64,000 bases of DNA from Lacticaseibacillus parakribbianus (GTDB taxonomy: Bacteria > Bacillota > Bacilli > Lactobacillales > Lactobacillaceae), in the NCBI RefSeq assembly GCF_025490915.1, contig NZ_JANQBA010000006.1, positions 1 through 64,000 of the forward strand, read 5' to 3'. Below are positions 23,795 through 32,618 of this stretch, piece by piece; position 1 is the first letter of the stretch; each line of letters begins with the position of its first letter. Below the pieces are notes generated by a model. It was given only the letters and a program-made list of their open reading frames with translations, had not been told where the DNA came from and ran no database searches. The position numbers and the translations under genes were made by a program.

Positions 23795-25060
23795 ATGCAC
23801 GGATTACTGTCGCTCGAGCTCAAGAAGCACCCCTGGTCGCTGCACCTCGCTGCCCTGCTCGGTCTGCTGCTGCTTTTCGCGGTGCCGCTGGGGCACCACC
23901 TCGGGATTCTCACCACCACCTACCGCTACGTCGCCGGCACCCGTTTTCCCTCCTACGACCCAAGCCCCGCCACGACGATGGAACAGGCGGCGCCTGGCCA
24001 GCGAGCGGCCGCAAAGCGCCAGGTACTTGCCGACTTGAAGGCCAATCCCAACCTCACCGCCGCCAAGCCGACGCTGGCTTTGCTGAGCGCGATTCGCGAC
24101 CCGCTGGCCGAACGCGACTACCTGACCGTCGACCGGCTGACGCTCGCCGCCATCACCAAGCACCCCGAGATTCTCGACAACATCGGGAGGCTGGACTTCA
24201 TCGAAAACACCTTCACCAGCTCCCAGCTGAACCTGGAGGCCAAGCAGCAGATTCTAGCCTACTACGTCAAGCACCGCATCAACGCGCTGCCGGCGATCGC
24301 CAGCCGCGGCACGGCCGCCGCTGCGGTCTACGGCGTGTTCTCCCACTACGGCAGCCACGTCTGGAAGTGGACGATGGTCGGCACCCGCAAGCACTACTTC
24401 TACAAGCTCAACGCCGGCACCACGCTGACTTGGGTGTTTCTCTTCTACGCCGCCTTCGTGCTGACGGCGGCGCTTGGGTACGACCAGCGCCACAACACCG
24501 AGACCCTGATGCGCATGACGCCGCGCCGCGACCTGCGCATGGTCGCGACGCAGGCGGCCCTCACGCTCGCCGTCATCGCCGTCGTGCTGGTCGCCTTGGT
24601 CGGCCTGGCGATGCTGATCACCGCCATCGTGCCGGGCAAGCGCATGGGAACCCTGTGGCAGCCGGTGCTTCACACCACCCCGGCCAGCGTCTACCTGACG
24701 CCGATGTGGCAGGAGATTGCGCTGCAGCTCGGAATGCTGTGGCTTTGGGCAGCGCTTTTGGCCGGCGTCGCCTTCCTGGTCACGCAGCTCACTGACAACC
24801 CGCTGCTGGCGCTGCTGATGACCTGCGCCGCGTTCTTCCTGGCACCGCTGCACGTGCTGGACGCCTTGCCGTTGGCGGTGCAAAAAGTGCTGCCGGCCTT
24901 TTACACCAACCCGCCGGCCATCTTGGCCAAGGCCGAGCCCTTCAACAACACGACGCCGGCGAGCGTCTTTCTCGTGCTGGCGGTTTGGGCGGTCGGCTTT
25001 TGGGCCGCTGCGGCGGTCGTGCAGCAGCTGCGCTACCGCCGGCTGGTGCTGGGCCACTAG
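23795..25060 (+). CDS. ABC-2-permease-like membrane protein of unknown function
   Basis: This is a 421-residue membrane protein. One helix near 15-33 is followed by a large extracytoplasmic loop (about 35-205), then about six more helices (near 213, 260, 310, 335, 365 and 395). The layout of N-terminal helix, long loop and C-terminal helix bundle resembles ABC-2-type export permeases, but no ATPase gene is adjacent. The start at 23795 was chosen because GGAGG stands 5 nt upstream. It begins 63 bp after the sigma-factor gene on the same strand, so the two may form a unit. Function is not known. Confidence 0.65.
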   Translation: MHGLLSLELKKHPWSLHLAALLGLLLLFAVPLGHHLGILTTTYRYVAGTRFPSYDPSPATTMEQAAPGQRAAAKRQVLADLKANPNLTAAKPTLALLSAIRDPLAERDYLTVDRLTLAAITKHPEILDNIGRLDFIENTFTSSQLNLEAKQQILAYYVKHRINALPAIASRGTAAAAVYGVFSHYGSHVWKWTMVGTRKHYFYKLNAGTTLTWVFLFYAAFVLTAALGYDQRHNTETLMRMTPRRDLRMVATQAALTLAVIAVVLVALVGLAMLITAIVPGKRMGTLWQPVLHTTPASVYLTPMWQEIALQLGMLWLWAALLAGVAFLVTQLTDNPLLALLMTCAAFFLAPLHVLDALPLAVQKVLPAFYTNPPAILAKAEPFNNTTPASVFLVLAVWAVGFWAAAAVVQQLRYRRLVLGH

Positions 25061-25087
25061 GTTCGGTGATCTGAATCCAGCTACGCC

Positions 25088-25145
25088 AAAAAAACGCCGG
25101 AGCCGGTCGTGATGCGACATCACGGCCAGTTCCAGCGTTTTTTTT
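25088..25145 (+). terminator. Terminator after the 421-aa membrane protein
   Basis: A long imperfect stem with the core GTGATG/CATCAC and outer ACGC/GCGT pairs is followed by eight T. Confidence 0.85.
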
Positions 25146-25150
25146 GGTTT

Positions 25151-25258
25151 GGGCTTGCTCAGGCTTGCTCGGGCTTGCTCGGTTTGCTCGACTTGCTCGA
25201 CTTGTTCGGGCTTGATCGAATTGCTCGGACTTGTTCGAATTGCTCGGACTTGCTCGAG
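25151..25258. repeat. Degenerate short tandem repeat (about 9-10 bp)
   Basis: About eleven imperfect copies of a CTTGCTCGG-type unit run in tandem. No gene fits it. The rest of 25259-25448 is GC-rich, with a GTCCGGCC/GGCCGGAC hairpin near 25383-25405 that may be part of the metal-transporter 3' end. Confidence 0.85.
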
Positions 25259-25448
25259 TTCACCTACAGTCGGGCCGGGCTAGCGCAGCACCGGCCTAAC
25301 GCCGAGTCAGGTGCAGCTCGGTCAGCTCACCCATCGCGGTGCGGTCGCCCAGCCCAGCTCTTGGTCCGAGGACTTAGCGCTGGTCCGGCCGGGCCGGGGC
25401 CGGACATAGTGGTCCATCCGGGCCGGAGCCCGACTCGGCAAATTCTTC

Positions 25449-26384
25449 CTAGGCCGCAAGCCCTGCGTAGATCTGGTCGAGGTTCCACTTCATCATCGTG
25501 TAGTAGGTGTCGCCGGTGGTGCCGGCGGCGGCCAAGGAGTCGGTGAAGAGCTTGGCGTAGATGGTGCGGCCGCTTTCCTTGGCCACTTTTTGCATGGCCT
25601 TGGGCGAGACCGAGCTTTCGACGAAGACGTGACGGCCGGTGCTTGTCGCGAGCTTGCCCAGCACCGCCTGAAGCTGCGCCGGGGTGCCTTGCGACTCGGT
25701 GTTGATCTCCCAGATGTAGGTCGGGGTGACGCCGTAAGCGGCGCCGAAGTACTTGAACGCGCCTTCCGAGGTGACCAGGACGCGCCGGTCTTCGGGCAGC
25801 TTGCGGTATTTGGCGACCGCGGCCTCGTGCAGCGCCTCGAGCTTGGCCACGTAGGCGTCGGCGTTTTGGCCGAACACCGCCGCGTTGGCCGGGTCGGCCG
25901 CACTCAGGCGCTTGGCGATGGTGCGAACGTACTGGATGCCGTTTTGCAAGTCCAGCCAGGCGTGGGGGTCGACCTCGTTCGCGTTGGTGGTCAGGTGCTT
26001 GGGCGTGACGCCCTCGGACGCGGCGAAAACGGTCTTGCCGAACGCCTGCCCGGTGGTGGTCACCAGCTTCTTGAACCAGCCAGAGCCGCCGGTTTCGAGG
26101 TTCAGGCCGTTGTGAAACAGCAGATCGGCCTCGGCGGCGGCGGCGACGTCGCTGGGCCGCGGTTCGTACTCGTGGGGGTCGACGCCGCGGCGAACAATGC
26201 TGTAGACCTCGACGTCGCGACCGCCGACTTCTTGGACCATGTCGGCCAGAATCGAGTTGGTCGCGACCACCCGCAGCTTGGCGCCGGTCGCCTGCTGCTG
26301 GGTCGCGGCCCGGGTGGCGATGAAGTGATGGACGCCGAACAGCATGGCGGCGACGGCGGCCAGGGTGAGCAGAATTTTTCTCAT
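25449..26384 (-). CDS. mntA: Manganese ABC transporter substrate-binding protein (PsaA/MtsA type)
   Basis: This 311-residue binding protein captures metal outside the cell. The four metal ligands of the PsaA family are all present at expected spacing: His71 (GVDPHEYEP), His141 (NEVDPHAWLD), Glu207 (TSEGAFKYF) and Asp282 (LFTDSLA). The phrase YIWEINTE is characteristic of the manganese group rather than the zinc group. The N-terminus has a hydrophobic segment (4-24) but no lipobox Cys, so the usual lipid anchor is absent; it is probably held by an uncleaved helix. It overlaps the permease gene by ATGA, with GGAGGG upstream. It is the last gene of the operon. Confidence 0.92.
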   Translation of the reverse strand: MRKILLTLAAVAAMLFGVHHFIATRAATQQQATGAKLRVVATNSILADMVQEVGGRDVEVYSIVRRGVDPHEYEPRPSDVAAAAEADLLFHNGLNLETGGSGWFKKLVTTTGQAFGKTVFAASEGVTPKHLTTNANEVDPHAWLDLQNGIQYVRTIAKRLSAADPANAAVFGQNADAYVAKLEALHEAAVAKYRKLPEDRRVLVTSEGAFKYFGAAYGVTPTYIWEINTESQGTPAQLQAVLGKLATSTGRHVFVESSVSPKAMQKVAKESGRTIYAKLFTDSLAAAGTTGDTYYTMMKWNLDQIYAGLAA

Positions 26385-27226
26385 TGGGTGACCCTCCGGC
26401 GCAGGAAGCCCTGCTTGGGCGAGGCGACGAACGACAGGCCGAACAAGGCGGCTGCGACCAGAACGATGGCCGGGCCGGACGCCCAGTTGAAGGTGAAGCT
26501 CAGGTACAGCCCCGCGGTGGCGGCGACCGCCCCGATGACGGCGGCCAACACCAGCATCACGTGCAGCCGGTCGGTCCAAAGAAACGCCGTGGCCGCCGGC
26601 GTGATCAGCATCGCGACCACCAGGATGATGCCGACGGTCTGAAGCGACGACACGGTCACTAGGGTCAGCACCAGCATCAGGGCGTAATGCACCACCTGGG
26701 CCGGCAACCCGTAAGTCCGGGCGAAGGTCTCATCGAAACTGGTGATGAACAGTTCCTTGTAAAACACCACGACGAAGACGACGACCAGCCCCAGCACAAC
26801 GGCGGTGGTCATGATGTCCGAATCCGACACGGCCAGGATGTTCCCGAACAGGATGTGGTGCAGGTTCGTCGCGCTTTCGGCCAGCGAGATCAGGATGAAG
26901 CCCAGCGCGTAAAAGGCCGAAAAGACGATGCCGATGCTGGTGTCGGTCTTAATCTTGCTGCGTGACGCGACGAAGCCGATCAGCATCGCTGCCAGGATGC
27001 CGAACACCGACGCCCCGAGCAGCACGTTGATGCCGAGCATGTAGGCGACGGCGACGCCGGGCAGCACGGCGTGGGAGATCGCGTCGCCCATCAGAGACAT
27101 CCCCCGCAGGATGATGAAGCTGCCGACGATGCCGGACATCACACCGACCATGATGGCGGTGATCAAGGCGCTTTGGAGAAAATCGTACTTACCAAGCGCC
27201 GCTACGAAATCGGTCAGGGTGGTCAT
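26381..27226 (-). CDS. mntC: Metal (manganese) ABC transporter permease
   Basis: This is a 281-residue membrane protein with eight or nine helices, of the ABC-3 (ZnuB/MtsC) family. The phrases SFIILRGMSLMGDAISHAVLPG and GASVFGILAAMLIGF are typical of the family's conserved first half. It forms the channel of the importer with the ATPase and binding protein beside it. The start at 27226 has GGAGGTG upstream and overlaps the ATPase gene stop by 4 bp. Confidence 0.93.
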   Translation of the reverse strand: MTTLTDFVAALGKYDFLQSALITAIMVGVMSGIVGSFIILRGMSLMGDAISHAVLPGVAVAYMLGINVLLGASVFGILAAMLIGFVASRSKIKTDTSIGIVFSAFYALGFILISLAESATNLHHILFGNILAVSDSDIMTTAVVLGLVVVFVVVFYKELFITSFDETFARTYGLPAQVVHYALMLVLTLVTVSSLQTVGIILVVAMLITPAATAFLWTDRLHVMLVLAAVIGAVAATAGLYLSFTFNWASGPAIVLVAAALFGLSFVASPKQGFLRRRVTQ

Positions 27227-27957
27227 GCCGTCACCTCCGGTTCAAAAAGCACGGTGGCCAGGTCCTGCGAGAAGGCCTTGGCAATGTTTGGCGCGGTGTA
27301 GACCTGCCGGGTCGGCCCGGCCGCCACGATGCCGCGGTTGACGATCACCAACTCGTCGAAGTAGTCGAATACCTTGTTCAGGTCGTGGTGAACCACGATA
27401 ATCGTCTTGCCGGCGTCGCGCCATGCCTTGAGGATTGTCATGATCGCGGCCTCGCTTTGCACGTCGATGCCGACGAAGGGTTCGTCAAGAATGATCAGGT
27501 CGGCGTCTTGGACGATTGCCCGGGCGACGAACACCCGCTGCAGCTGGCCGCCGGAGAGCTGGCCGATCTGCCGGTGCGTGAAGGCGGTCAGGTCGACCTG
27601 GTGCAAGGCGTTGAGGCTGGCGGCTTTTTCGGCCTTACCGGGGCTCTTGAACAGCCCGAGGTTGGCGTAGGTGCCGGTCAGCACCACGTCCAGCACCGAG
27701 GCCGGGAAGGTCAGGTCCAGCTCCTTGCGCTGTTCGACGTAAGCGACGTTTTTTCGGCTGTCCTTGATCGGGCGGTCATTGAACGTGACGGTTCCGGTGG
27801 CTTTGATCAGGCCGAGGGCGGCCTTGATCATGGTTGATTTACCCGCACCGTTGGGGCCGATGATCCCAGTAATGGCGCCTGCGTGAAAGTCCACGGCAAC
27901 ATCAGAGAAGACTGGTGTGTCATCGTAAGCAACGGTGAGGGCCGTGAGCTTGAGCAT
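27223..27957 (-). CDS. mntB: Metal (manganese) ABC transporter ATPase
   Basis: This 244-residue ABC ATPase has Walker A GPNGAGKST near 37, the signature LSGGQ near 135, Walker B ADLIILDEPF and the switch His in VVHHD. It would drive uptake by the two following genes. The start at 27957 has GGAGGTG upstream. It is the first gene of the three-gene operon, whose promoter region carries an MntR-like palindrome. Confidence 0.93.
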   Translation of the reverse strand: MLKLTALTVAYDDTPVFSDVAVDFHAGAITGIIGPNGAGKSTMIKAALGLIKATGTVTFNDRPIKDSRKNVAYVEQRKELDLTFPASVLDVVLTGTYANLGLFKSPGKAEKAASLNALHQVDLTAFTHRQIGQLSGGQLQRVFVARAIVQDADLIILDEPFVGIDVQSEAAIMTILKAWRDAGKTIIVVHHDLNKVFDYFDELVIVNRGIVAAGPTRQVYTAPNIAKAFSQDLATVLFEPEVTA

Positions 27958-27974
27958 GCGGCACCTCCATTATT

Positions 27975-28031
27975 TTTAGGGACGTCTAAACTATCTACAC
28001 TAATTCTACCCAAGCCTCGCTCAAAAGGCAA
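27975..28031 (-). promoter_or_regulatory. Promoter and MntR-like operator of the manganese transporter operon
   Basis: On the minus strand, TTGCCT (28031-28026), a 17-bp spacer and TAGAAT (28008-28003) give a start near 27996. Just downstream, 27975-27990 reads TTTAG-N6-CTAAA, a palindrome of the DtxR/MntR type. A repressor bound there with Mn2+ would block transcription. Confidence 0.65.
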
Positions 28032-28381
28032 CCACGGCCCGATTGGCGGCGCCAAAAAGCGGTCGCACCGGCGTTCTCACGTCGTTGCGGCCGCCAAATT
28101 GTGGCACGGGTGGTGCAACAAACCAGACCGCCCGGCACGACTTGGAGAATCGTGCCGGGGCAGGTTCTGAGGTGGTGACAGTGTTTGCACAACGCGGGGA
28201 AGCCGCTGTGACATGTGGCGTCTTCATAGCCAAGCGGAACGCACAACCCCTGCCGCAGGCCGCCTTGCCCGACCGCCGGATTCAAGTCGTGTCCCACAGT
28301 GTCGTGATACACGATAGCCAACGCGAGCTTAAAAATTGCCGGCGCCGGAATTTTCCATTATTGTAGTCACGGGGCGGCCGT
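28032..28381. other. Intergenic region with one hairpin
   Basis: No gene is supported here. A perfect 10-bp stem, CCCGGCACGA/TCGTGCCGGG (28131-28159), has no T run. Open frames that cross it lack ribosome sites. Confidence 0.5.
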
Positions 28382-29023
28382 CTACTCGCCGCCTTCGCCC
28401 AAAAGCCGCGGCAGCTCAAAGACACCTGCAATCACCCGGTCGGCGGCGCGTTGGTCCAGCGCGTAGCCGGTCGGCCGCACCGCCCAGGTCTCAAGGCCGG
28501 CACCCTTGGCCGCGGCGATGCCGACCGCGCTGTCCTCGATGGCCAGGCAGGCGGCGGCCGAAAGCCCCAGCGCGGCGAGCGCGGTCCGGTAGATCAAGGG
28601 GTCCGGCTTGTTGGCCGGCAGGTCGACGCCGCTGATGATCCGGTCGAAGCGCAGGTCGCACTCGGCGACGAAGCGCTGCAGGTCCGGCATCGCCCCGGCC
28701 GAGGCCAGCGCCAGCTGGAAGCCGTGGCCGCGCAGCCACGCCAGGGCCGCGGCCACGCCGGGCTTCAGGATGCTTGGGAACGGCACGGGCTGCGCCGCGA
28801 CGGCCGCCTCGAACATCGCGCGTTGCCGCTGCCGCAGCGCGGCATCGGTCGGAAATGCCTGCAGCCAAAAGGCGTCGTCGGCCACCCCCGCCGTCTCCGC
28901 CAGCGAAAAATGCGCCGGCGTCACGCCGGTTTCTCTGAACTGCTTTTGCCGCCACCGGAAGTACAGCGGCTCGCTGTCGATCAGCACCCCATCTAGGTCA
29001 AAAATCACTGCCTGCTTCTTCAT
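28382..29023 (-). CDS. HAD-family phosphatase (beta-phosphoglucomutase-like)
   Basis: This is a 213-residue cytoplasmic HAD hydrolase of subfamily IA. Motif I is FDLDGVLIDSEP (Asp9, Asp11), motif II is the Ser of LALASAG, motif III is the Lys in ANKPDPLIY and motif IV is AIEDSAVG. The helical cap inserted after motif I is the size found in beta-phosphoglucomutases and sugar phosphatases. It lacks neighbouring maltose or trehalose genes, so the substrate cannot be told. The start at 29023 has GGGAGG upstream. Single gene. Confidence 0.9.
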   Translation of the reverse strand: MKKQAVIFDLDGVLIDSEPLYFRWRQKQFRETGVTPAHFSLAETAGVADDAFWLQAFPTDAALRQRQRAMFEAAVAAQPVPFPSILKPGVAAALAWLRGHGFQLALASAGAMPDLQRFVAECDLRFDRIISGVDLPANKPDPLIYRTALAALGLSAAACLAIEDSAVGIAAAKGAGLETWAVRPTGYALDQRAADRVIAGVFELPRLLGEGGE

Positions 29024-29111
29024 TCGATCCTCCCGCCACCCGTGCGGCGCTTTTGCATTGCCACTAGATGTAAACGTTTTCTAAACATTCATTCGATTAA
29101 GGAGCGTACCC

Positions 29112-29615
29112 ATGGCAGACCCCTGCGAGCTGCAAGGCGTGTTCAACCGCCTGACGCTGTACACCACCACCGGCACCACCCGGACCGGCGAACCCGTCAC
29201 CCGTCCCTTCGTCTCCGCCCCCAACGCGTTGCGCGTCGGCTTCACCCCCACCTTCATCCAGGCCGACGTGCGGTGCGGCGACACGGCGCTGGTCGGCGGC
29301 CGCACCCAGCTTTGGTACATCGCCCCGCCCGGCACCGGCGCCGCCCTGATTGAAGCCTGGGTCGCCGCCGGTCGCAGCTTCGCCGCAGACAGGCGCCTGG
29401 CGACCCTGCAAAGCCAGCTGGTGCCACTCCTAGTGCTGCCAGAACCCCGCTACGTCACCCGGATGGCAAGCGCCGCCCGACCGCGGCGATCACTAGCCTA
29501 CGAGCCGTTCATGCTGGACTATCCCGGAGCCCTGGTCCGGCTGGGCAAGGAATGGCTGCACCAGCCAATCATGCGCCGCCGGCCAGCGGCGCCGAAAACG
29601 GAACTGCGACGGTAA
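29112..29615 (+). CDS. Uncharacterized 167-aa protein
   Basis: I do not recognise this protein. It is 167 residues long, basic and soluble, with no signal peptide or membrane helix. The N-terminal half looks beta-rich (LTLYTTTGTTRTGEPVTRPF, then ADVRCGDTALVGGRTQLWYIAP); the second half is Arg-rich and helical. AAGGAG stands 8 nt before the ATG, and codon use fits the surroundings, so it is probably real. It stands alone between a HAD gene and a TetR gene. Confidence 0.6.
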   Translation: MADPCELQGVFNRLTLYTTTGTTRTGEPVTRPFVSAPNALRVGFTPTFIQADVRCGDTALVGGRTQLWYIAPPGTGAALIEAWVAAGRSFAADRRLATLQSQLVPLLVLPEPRYVTRMASAARPRRSLAYEPFMLDYPGALVRLGKEWLHQPIMRRRPAAPKTELRR

Positions 29616-29755
29616 CCGTGGCCGTTGCGTGACCGCCCACCTTGGCTACCGTGGCCGCGGCGGCCTGGGCCCCAGCTCGCTGCGCTGTCGACGCGTCGTT
29701 CGGGTGCCGGCAGCGCGGCGAGCCGCACCACGATTCTACCATATTTAACGGGACC

Positions 29756-29787
29756 AAAAAGGCCACGATTCACACTGAATCGTGGCC
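29756..29787 (-). terminator. Terminator of the mntH-usp-tetR operon
   Basis: A perfect 12-bp stem, GGCCACGATTCA/TGAATCGTGGCC, with a 3-nt loop and five T on the minus strand. Confidence 0.92.
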
Positions 29788-29794
29788 TGAAGGG

Positions 29795-30436
29795 TCAGCG
29801 GGTCGGCACAGCGGCCGCTTGCCCCATGCGCGTGGTCAAAAGGCGCAGCCCGGGTTGCACCGCCGCGGCCAGGTCGATTGTGTCGTGCGACCTGCCGGCA
29901 ATCAGCAGCTCCTCAAGCACCGTTTTTTGATACAGACCGCGAATCACCGGGGCCAGGGCCGCCGCCGTCGCTTCCGCCATCGCCAGGGGGCCGCGCATCG
30001 CCGCCAGTGCCTGGGCCACGCTGCCCGTGGCCTGAGCCTCGCGTTCGCGGCACCAGCTCACCTGCGTTGCGGTCAGAAGCGGCCGTTCGCGAACCAGGAT
30101 CAGCAGGGTCTCGGCGACCGCCGGCGTCGCCAGCACCTGCCACCAGGCGGCCATGCCGGTCAAAAGTCTTGCCTCAAGCGCGGCCGCGTCGGCCGGGGCG
30201 CCCAGCTGCCACACCGGCAGCGGCGGCCAGTCGGCACCGGCGGCGATGATGGCATCGAGTACCGCCCGTTTGCCACCGGGAAAGTAATAGTAAAGCAGCC
30301 CCGGGCTTTCGCTGCCGCCGAGGTTCAGCCGCCGCGTGGTGGTCGCCTGGTACCCCTGCGTGGCAAACAGGTGCCGGGCCAGCGTCAGCAGGCGCGTTCG
30401 CGGGTCCGTTGCCCCGCGGCCTTCAATCGTCGTCAC
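29795..30436 (-). CDS. TetR-family transcriptional regulator
   Basis: This 213-residue regulator has an N-terminal HTH (TRLLTLARHLFATQGYQATTTRRL ... GLLYYYFPGGKRAVLDAI), where YYYF and the GK(R)AVL follow-on are typical of TetR proteins. The C-terminal domain is Ala-rich and helical. The GTG at 30436 was chosen because GGGAG stands 8 nt upstream; another GTG at 30445 overlaps the usp stop but is too close to that site. It lies at the end of the mntH-usp-tetR run, so it may sense or answer the same stress, by inference. Confidence 0.8.
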   Translation of the reverse strand: MTTIEGRGATDPRTRLLTLARHLFATQGYQATTTRRLNLGGSESPGLLYYYFPGGKRAVLDAIIAAGADWPPLPVWQLGAPADAAALEARLLTGMAAWWQVLATPAVAETLLILVRERPLLTATQVSWCREREAQATGSVAQALAAMRGPLAMAEATAAALAPVIRGLYQKTVLEELLIAGRSHDTIDLAAAVQPGLRLLTTRMGQAAAVPTR

Positions 30437-30441
30437 CGGCC

Positions 30442-30876
30442 TCACTCCCGCACGATCAGCACCGAGATGTCGGCATACTTGGCCATGTAGGCGGCCTGGC
30501 TGCCGAAGTGCCGGGCCAGGCCCTTCTTGGACTCGGCGCCGATGATCAACAGGTCCGGCTGCACCTCGGGAATGATCGTCTTGATGATGGTCTCCCCGGC
30601 GTCGCCCTCGCCGATGATCGCGCGAACCTTGGCGATGCCGGCCTTTTCCGCCAGCTCGACGTAGGCGTTGAGGTGAGCCTCAAGCTCGGCGCGTTCGCCG
30701 TGAACGTAATCCTTGCTCAGCGCCTGGTAGACGTTCATCTCGCCGGACTCCAGAATGCTTGTGATGATGAGCTCGGCCGCGTCGGCCTTGGCGCGGTGGA
30801 TGGCGTAGCGAAAAGCCGCCAGCGCATCCGCCGAGTCGTCGACCCCGACCAGAATTTTGGTATAATCTTCTGCCAT
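30442..30876 (-). CDS. Universal stress protein (UspA family)
   Basis: This 144-residue cytoplasmic protein has the UspA fold signatures: the start KILVGVDDSADALAAFRYA and the nucleotide-binding motif GAESKKGLARHFGSQAAYMA (G2xG9xG(S/T) type), then SVLIVRE. It probably binds ATP. It starts 36 bp after mntH on the same strand with GGGAGG upstream, so it is likely co-transcribed with the manganese importer, and overlaps or abuts the following TetR gene. Confidence 0.92.
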   Translation of the reverse strand: MAEDYTKILVGVDDSADALAAFRYAIHRAKADAAELIITSILESGEMNVYQALSKDYVHGERAELEAHLNAYVELAEKAGIAKVRAIIGEGDAGETIIKTIIPEVQPDLLIIGAESKKGLARHFGSQAAYMAKYADISVLIVRE

Positions 30877-30912
30877 AGTTGTGCCTCCCTAAGAATTATC
30901 TACCCTATCAAC

Positions 30913-32505
30913 TTAATTATCGCGGGTGGCGGTCGCCTCGTGCAACTTTGCCGCGGCGATGTGGTCGGCCAGCCGCTGGTTGCCGCGGCGCAGGTCGGCG
31001 ATGCACCAGACCAGAAGCGCCAGGATCGCCGCAATCGCCACGTAGGCCGCGATGTGAGCCGATAGTACCGCATCGGCGCTGGCACCGTCACCCAGGAAGT
31101 CGGCGAAGGACTTCGGCAGGTTCAGCATGTTCAGGAAGGTCAGGCCGATCACGGAAATCCAGCCGCAGACCTTGACCCACGTTGAGTTCTTGAACCGGGC
31201 CCCCATTTCGGCCGGGCTGTCCGTCAGCATCAGAAGCGGCAGCATCGAAAACGGCAGGGCGAAGGCCAAAAATACCTGCGAGTTATTCATCAGCGTGTTC
31301 AGCGCCTCGTGCTGGTCGACCTTGTTCAGGCCGCTGGTCATCGCGACGCAGATCAAAACTGGAATCACGGAGATCAGCCGGGTGACCAGGCGCCGGGCCC
31401 AAAGCGGCATCCGCATGTGAACGAACCCCTCCATGATCACCTGCCCGGTCAGGGTGCCGGTGATCGTGGAGTTTTGGCCCGAGGCCAGCAGGGCGACGGC
31501 GAACAGGATGGACAAAATGCCGGACTTGGCGACGGCGATCAACACGCCGTTGCTCAGCGTGTCGGTGTTCGACAGCGCTTCGTACAGGCCGAAGAAGGAC
31601 GGGTCCTTGACGGCGCCGGACTTGAACACCGCCACCCCCATGATCAGCAACAGCGCGTTGACCACGAAGGCGAAGCTGAGCTGAATGTTGGAGTCCCACT
31701 GCGAGAAGCGAACCGCCGTGGCGACTTCGTCCGGATCGTCGTGGTTGAGCTTGCGCGTCTGTGAAATCGCGGAGTGCAGGTACAGGTTGTGCGGCATCAC
31801 GGTGGCCCCGATGATGCCCAAGGCCCCGCTCAACGGCGTCATGCCGGCGACGGTCGGGCTGATCGCGACGGACTTGGCGCTAGGCACCAACCCGAGGATC
31901 ACCTGCCCCCACTGCGGGTCGGACAAGGCGACCTGGTAGGCGAAGACCAGCAGAATCACCAGAATCAAGCAGACCACAATCGCCTCGATTTTGCGGAAGC
32001 CGATTTTGGTCAAAAGCAGCAGGATCAAGACGTCCAAAACGGTCAGGAACACCGCGATGACCAGGGGAATCTTGAACAGCAGGTACAAGGCGATCGCCGC
32101 CCCGATGACCTCGGCGATGTCGGTCGCCATGATGGCAAACTCGGTCATGATCCAGAGGATGATGCCCAGCGGCTTGCTGGTCCTGGCGCGAATCGCCTGG
32201 GCGAGGTCCATGCGGGTGACGATGCCGAGCTTGGCCGCCATGTTCTGCAGCAGCATCGCAATCAGACTCGAAATCAGGATGATGCTCATCAGGAGGTAGC
32301 CGAAGTTCTGACCACCGGTGATGCTGGTCGACCAGTTACCGGGGTCCATGTACCCGACGGCGACTAGGGCCCCGGGTCCGGAGTAGGCGAATAAGGTTCG
32401 CCAAAATCCTTTGCCCTTGGGGACCTCCACGGTGCCGTTAATCTCCTCCAAAGACGGCCCGTTCGCGTATTCGATCAGCTTGTGCTTGCGTGGTTCTTCT
32501 GCCAT
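30913..32505 (-). CDS. mntH: NRAMP-family manganese/proton symporter
   Basis: This is a 530-residue membrane protein with about eleven helices. The metal site motifs of NRAMP proteins are present: VGYMDPGNWST (helix 1) and VMPHNLYLHS (helix 6). It imports Mn2+ with protons. The start at 32505 was chosen because AAAGGAAGG precedes MAEEPRKHK; the longer frame upstream is GC-rich leader. A GCCGGGCC/GGCCCGGC hairpin stands in the leader (32522-32542). It heads the mntH-usp-tetR operon. A second Mn importer (ABC type) lies 3 kb away. Confidence 0.93.
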   Translation of the reverse strand: MAEEPRKHKLIEYANGPSLEEINGTVEVPKGKGFWRTLFAYSGPGALVAVGYMDPGNWSTSITGGQNFGYLLMSIILISSLIAMLLQNMAAKLGIVTRMDLAQAIRARTSKPLGIILWIMTEFAIMATDIAEVIGAAIALYLLFKIPLVIAVFLTVLDVLILLLLTKIGFRKIEAIVVCLILVILLVFAYQVALSDPQWGQVILGLVPSAKSVAISPTVAGMTPLSGALGIIGATVMPHNLYLHSAISQTRKLNHDDPDEVATAVRFSQWDSNIQLSFAFVVNALLLIMGVAVFKSGAVKDPSFFGLYEALSNTDTLSNGVLIAVAKSGILSILFAVALLASGQNSTITGTLTGQVIMEGFVHMRMPLWARRLVTRLISVIPVLICVAMTSGLNKVDQHEALNTLMNNSQVFLAFALPFSMLPLLMLTDSPAEMGARFKNSTWVKVCGWISVIGLTFLNMLNLPKSFADFLGDGASADAVLSAHIAAYVAIAAILALLVWCIADLRRGNQRLADHIAAAKLHEATATRDN

Positions 32506-32589
32506 GCTACCCTTCCTTTCTGCCGGGCCACCGCGGCCCGGCTGCCGCATTCGCGGCGTCACAATCATGTTCCTAATAATTCCAAAATC

Positions 32590-32618
32590 AGTATACGGCG
32601 GTCCTTGCCGAAGTTAAA
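32590..32618 (-). promoter_or_regulatory. Putative mntH promoter
   Basis: TTTAAC (32618-32613), 17 bp and TATACT (32595-32590) on the minus strand. The TTTAG-N6-CTAAA palindrome of the Mn ABC operon is not repeated here. Confidence 0.5.

Noticed and set aside
28043-28366. 107-codon frame between the Mn operon and the HAD gene
   Set aside because: No ribosome site and no protein pattern; it crosses a strong hairpin.
32522-32542. mntH leader hairpin as a manganese (yybP-ykoY) riboswitch
   Set aside because: Only one short GC stem is present; the length and conserved loops of that riboswitch are not.
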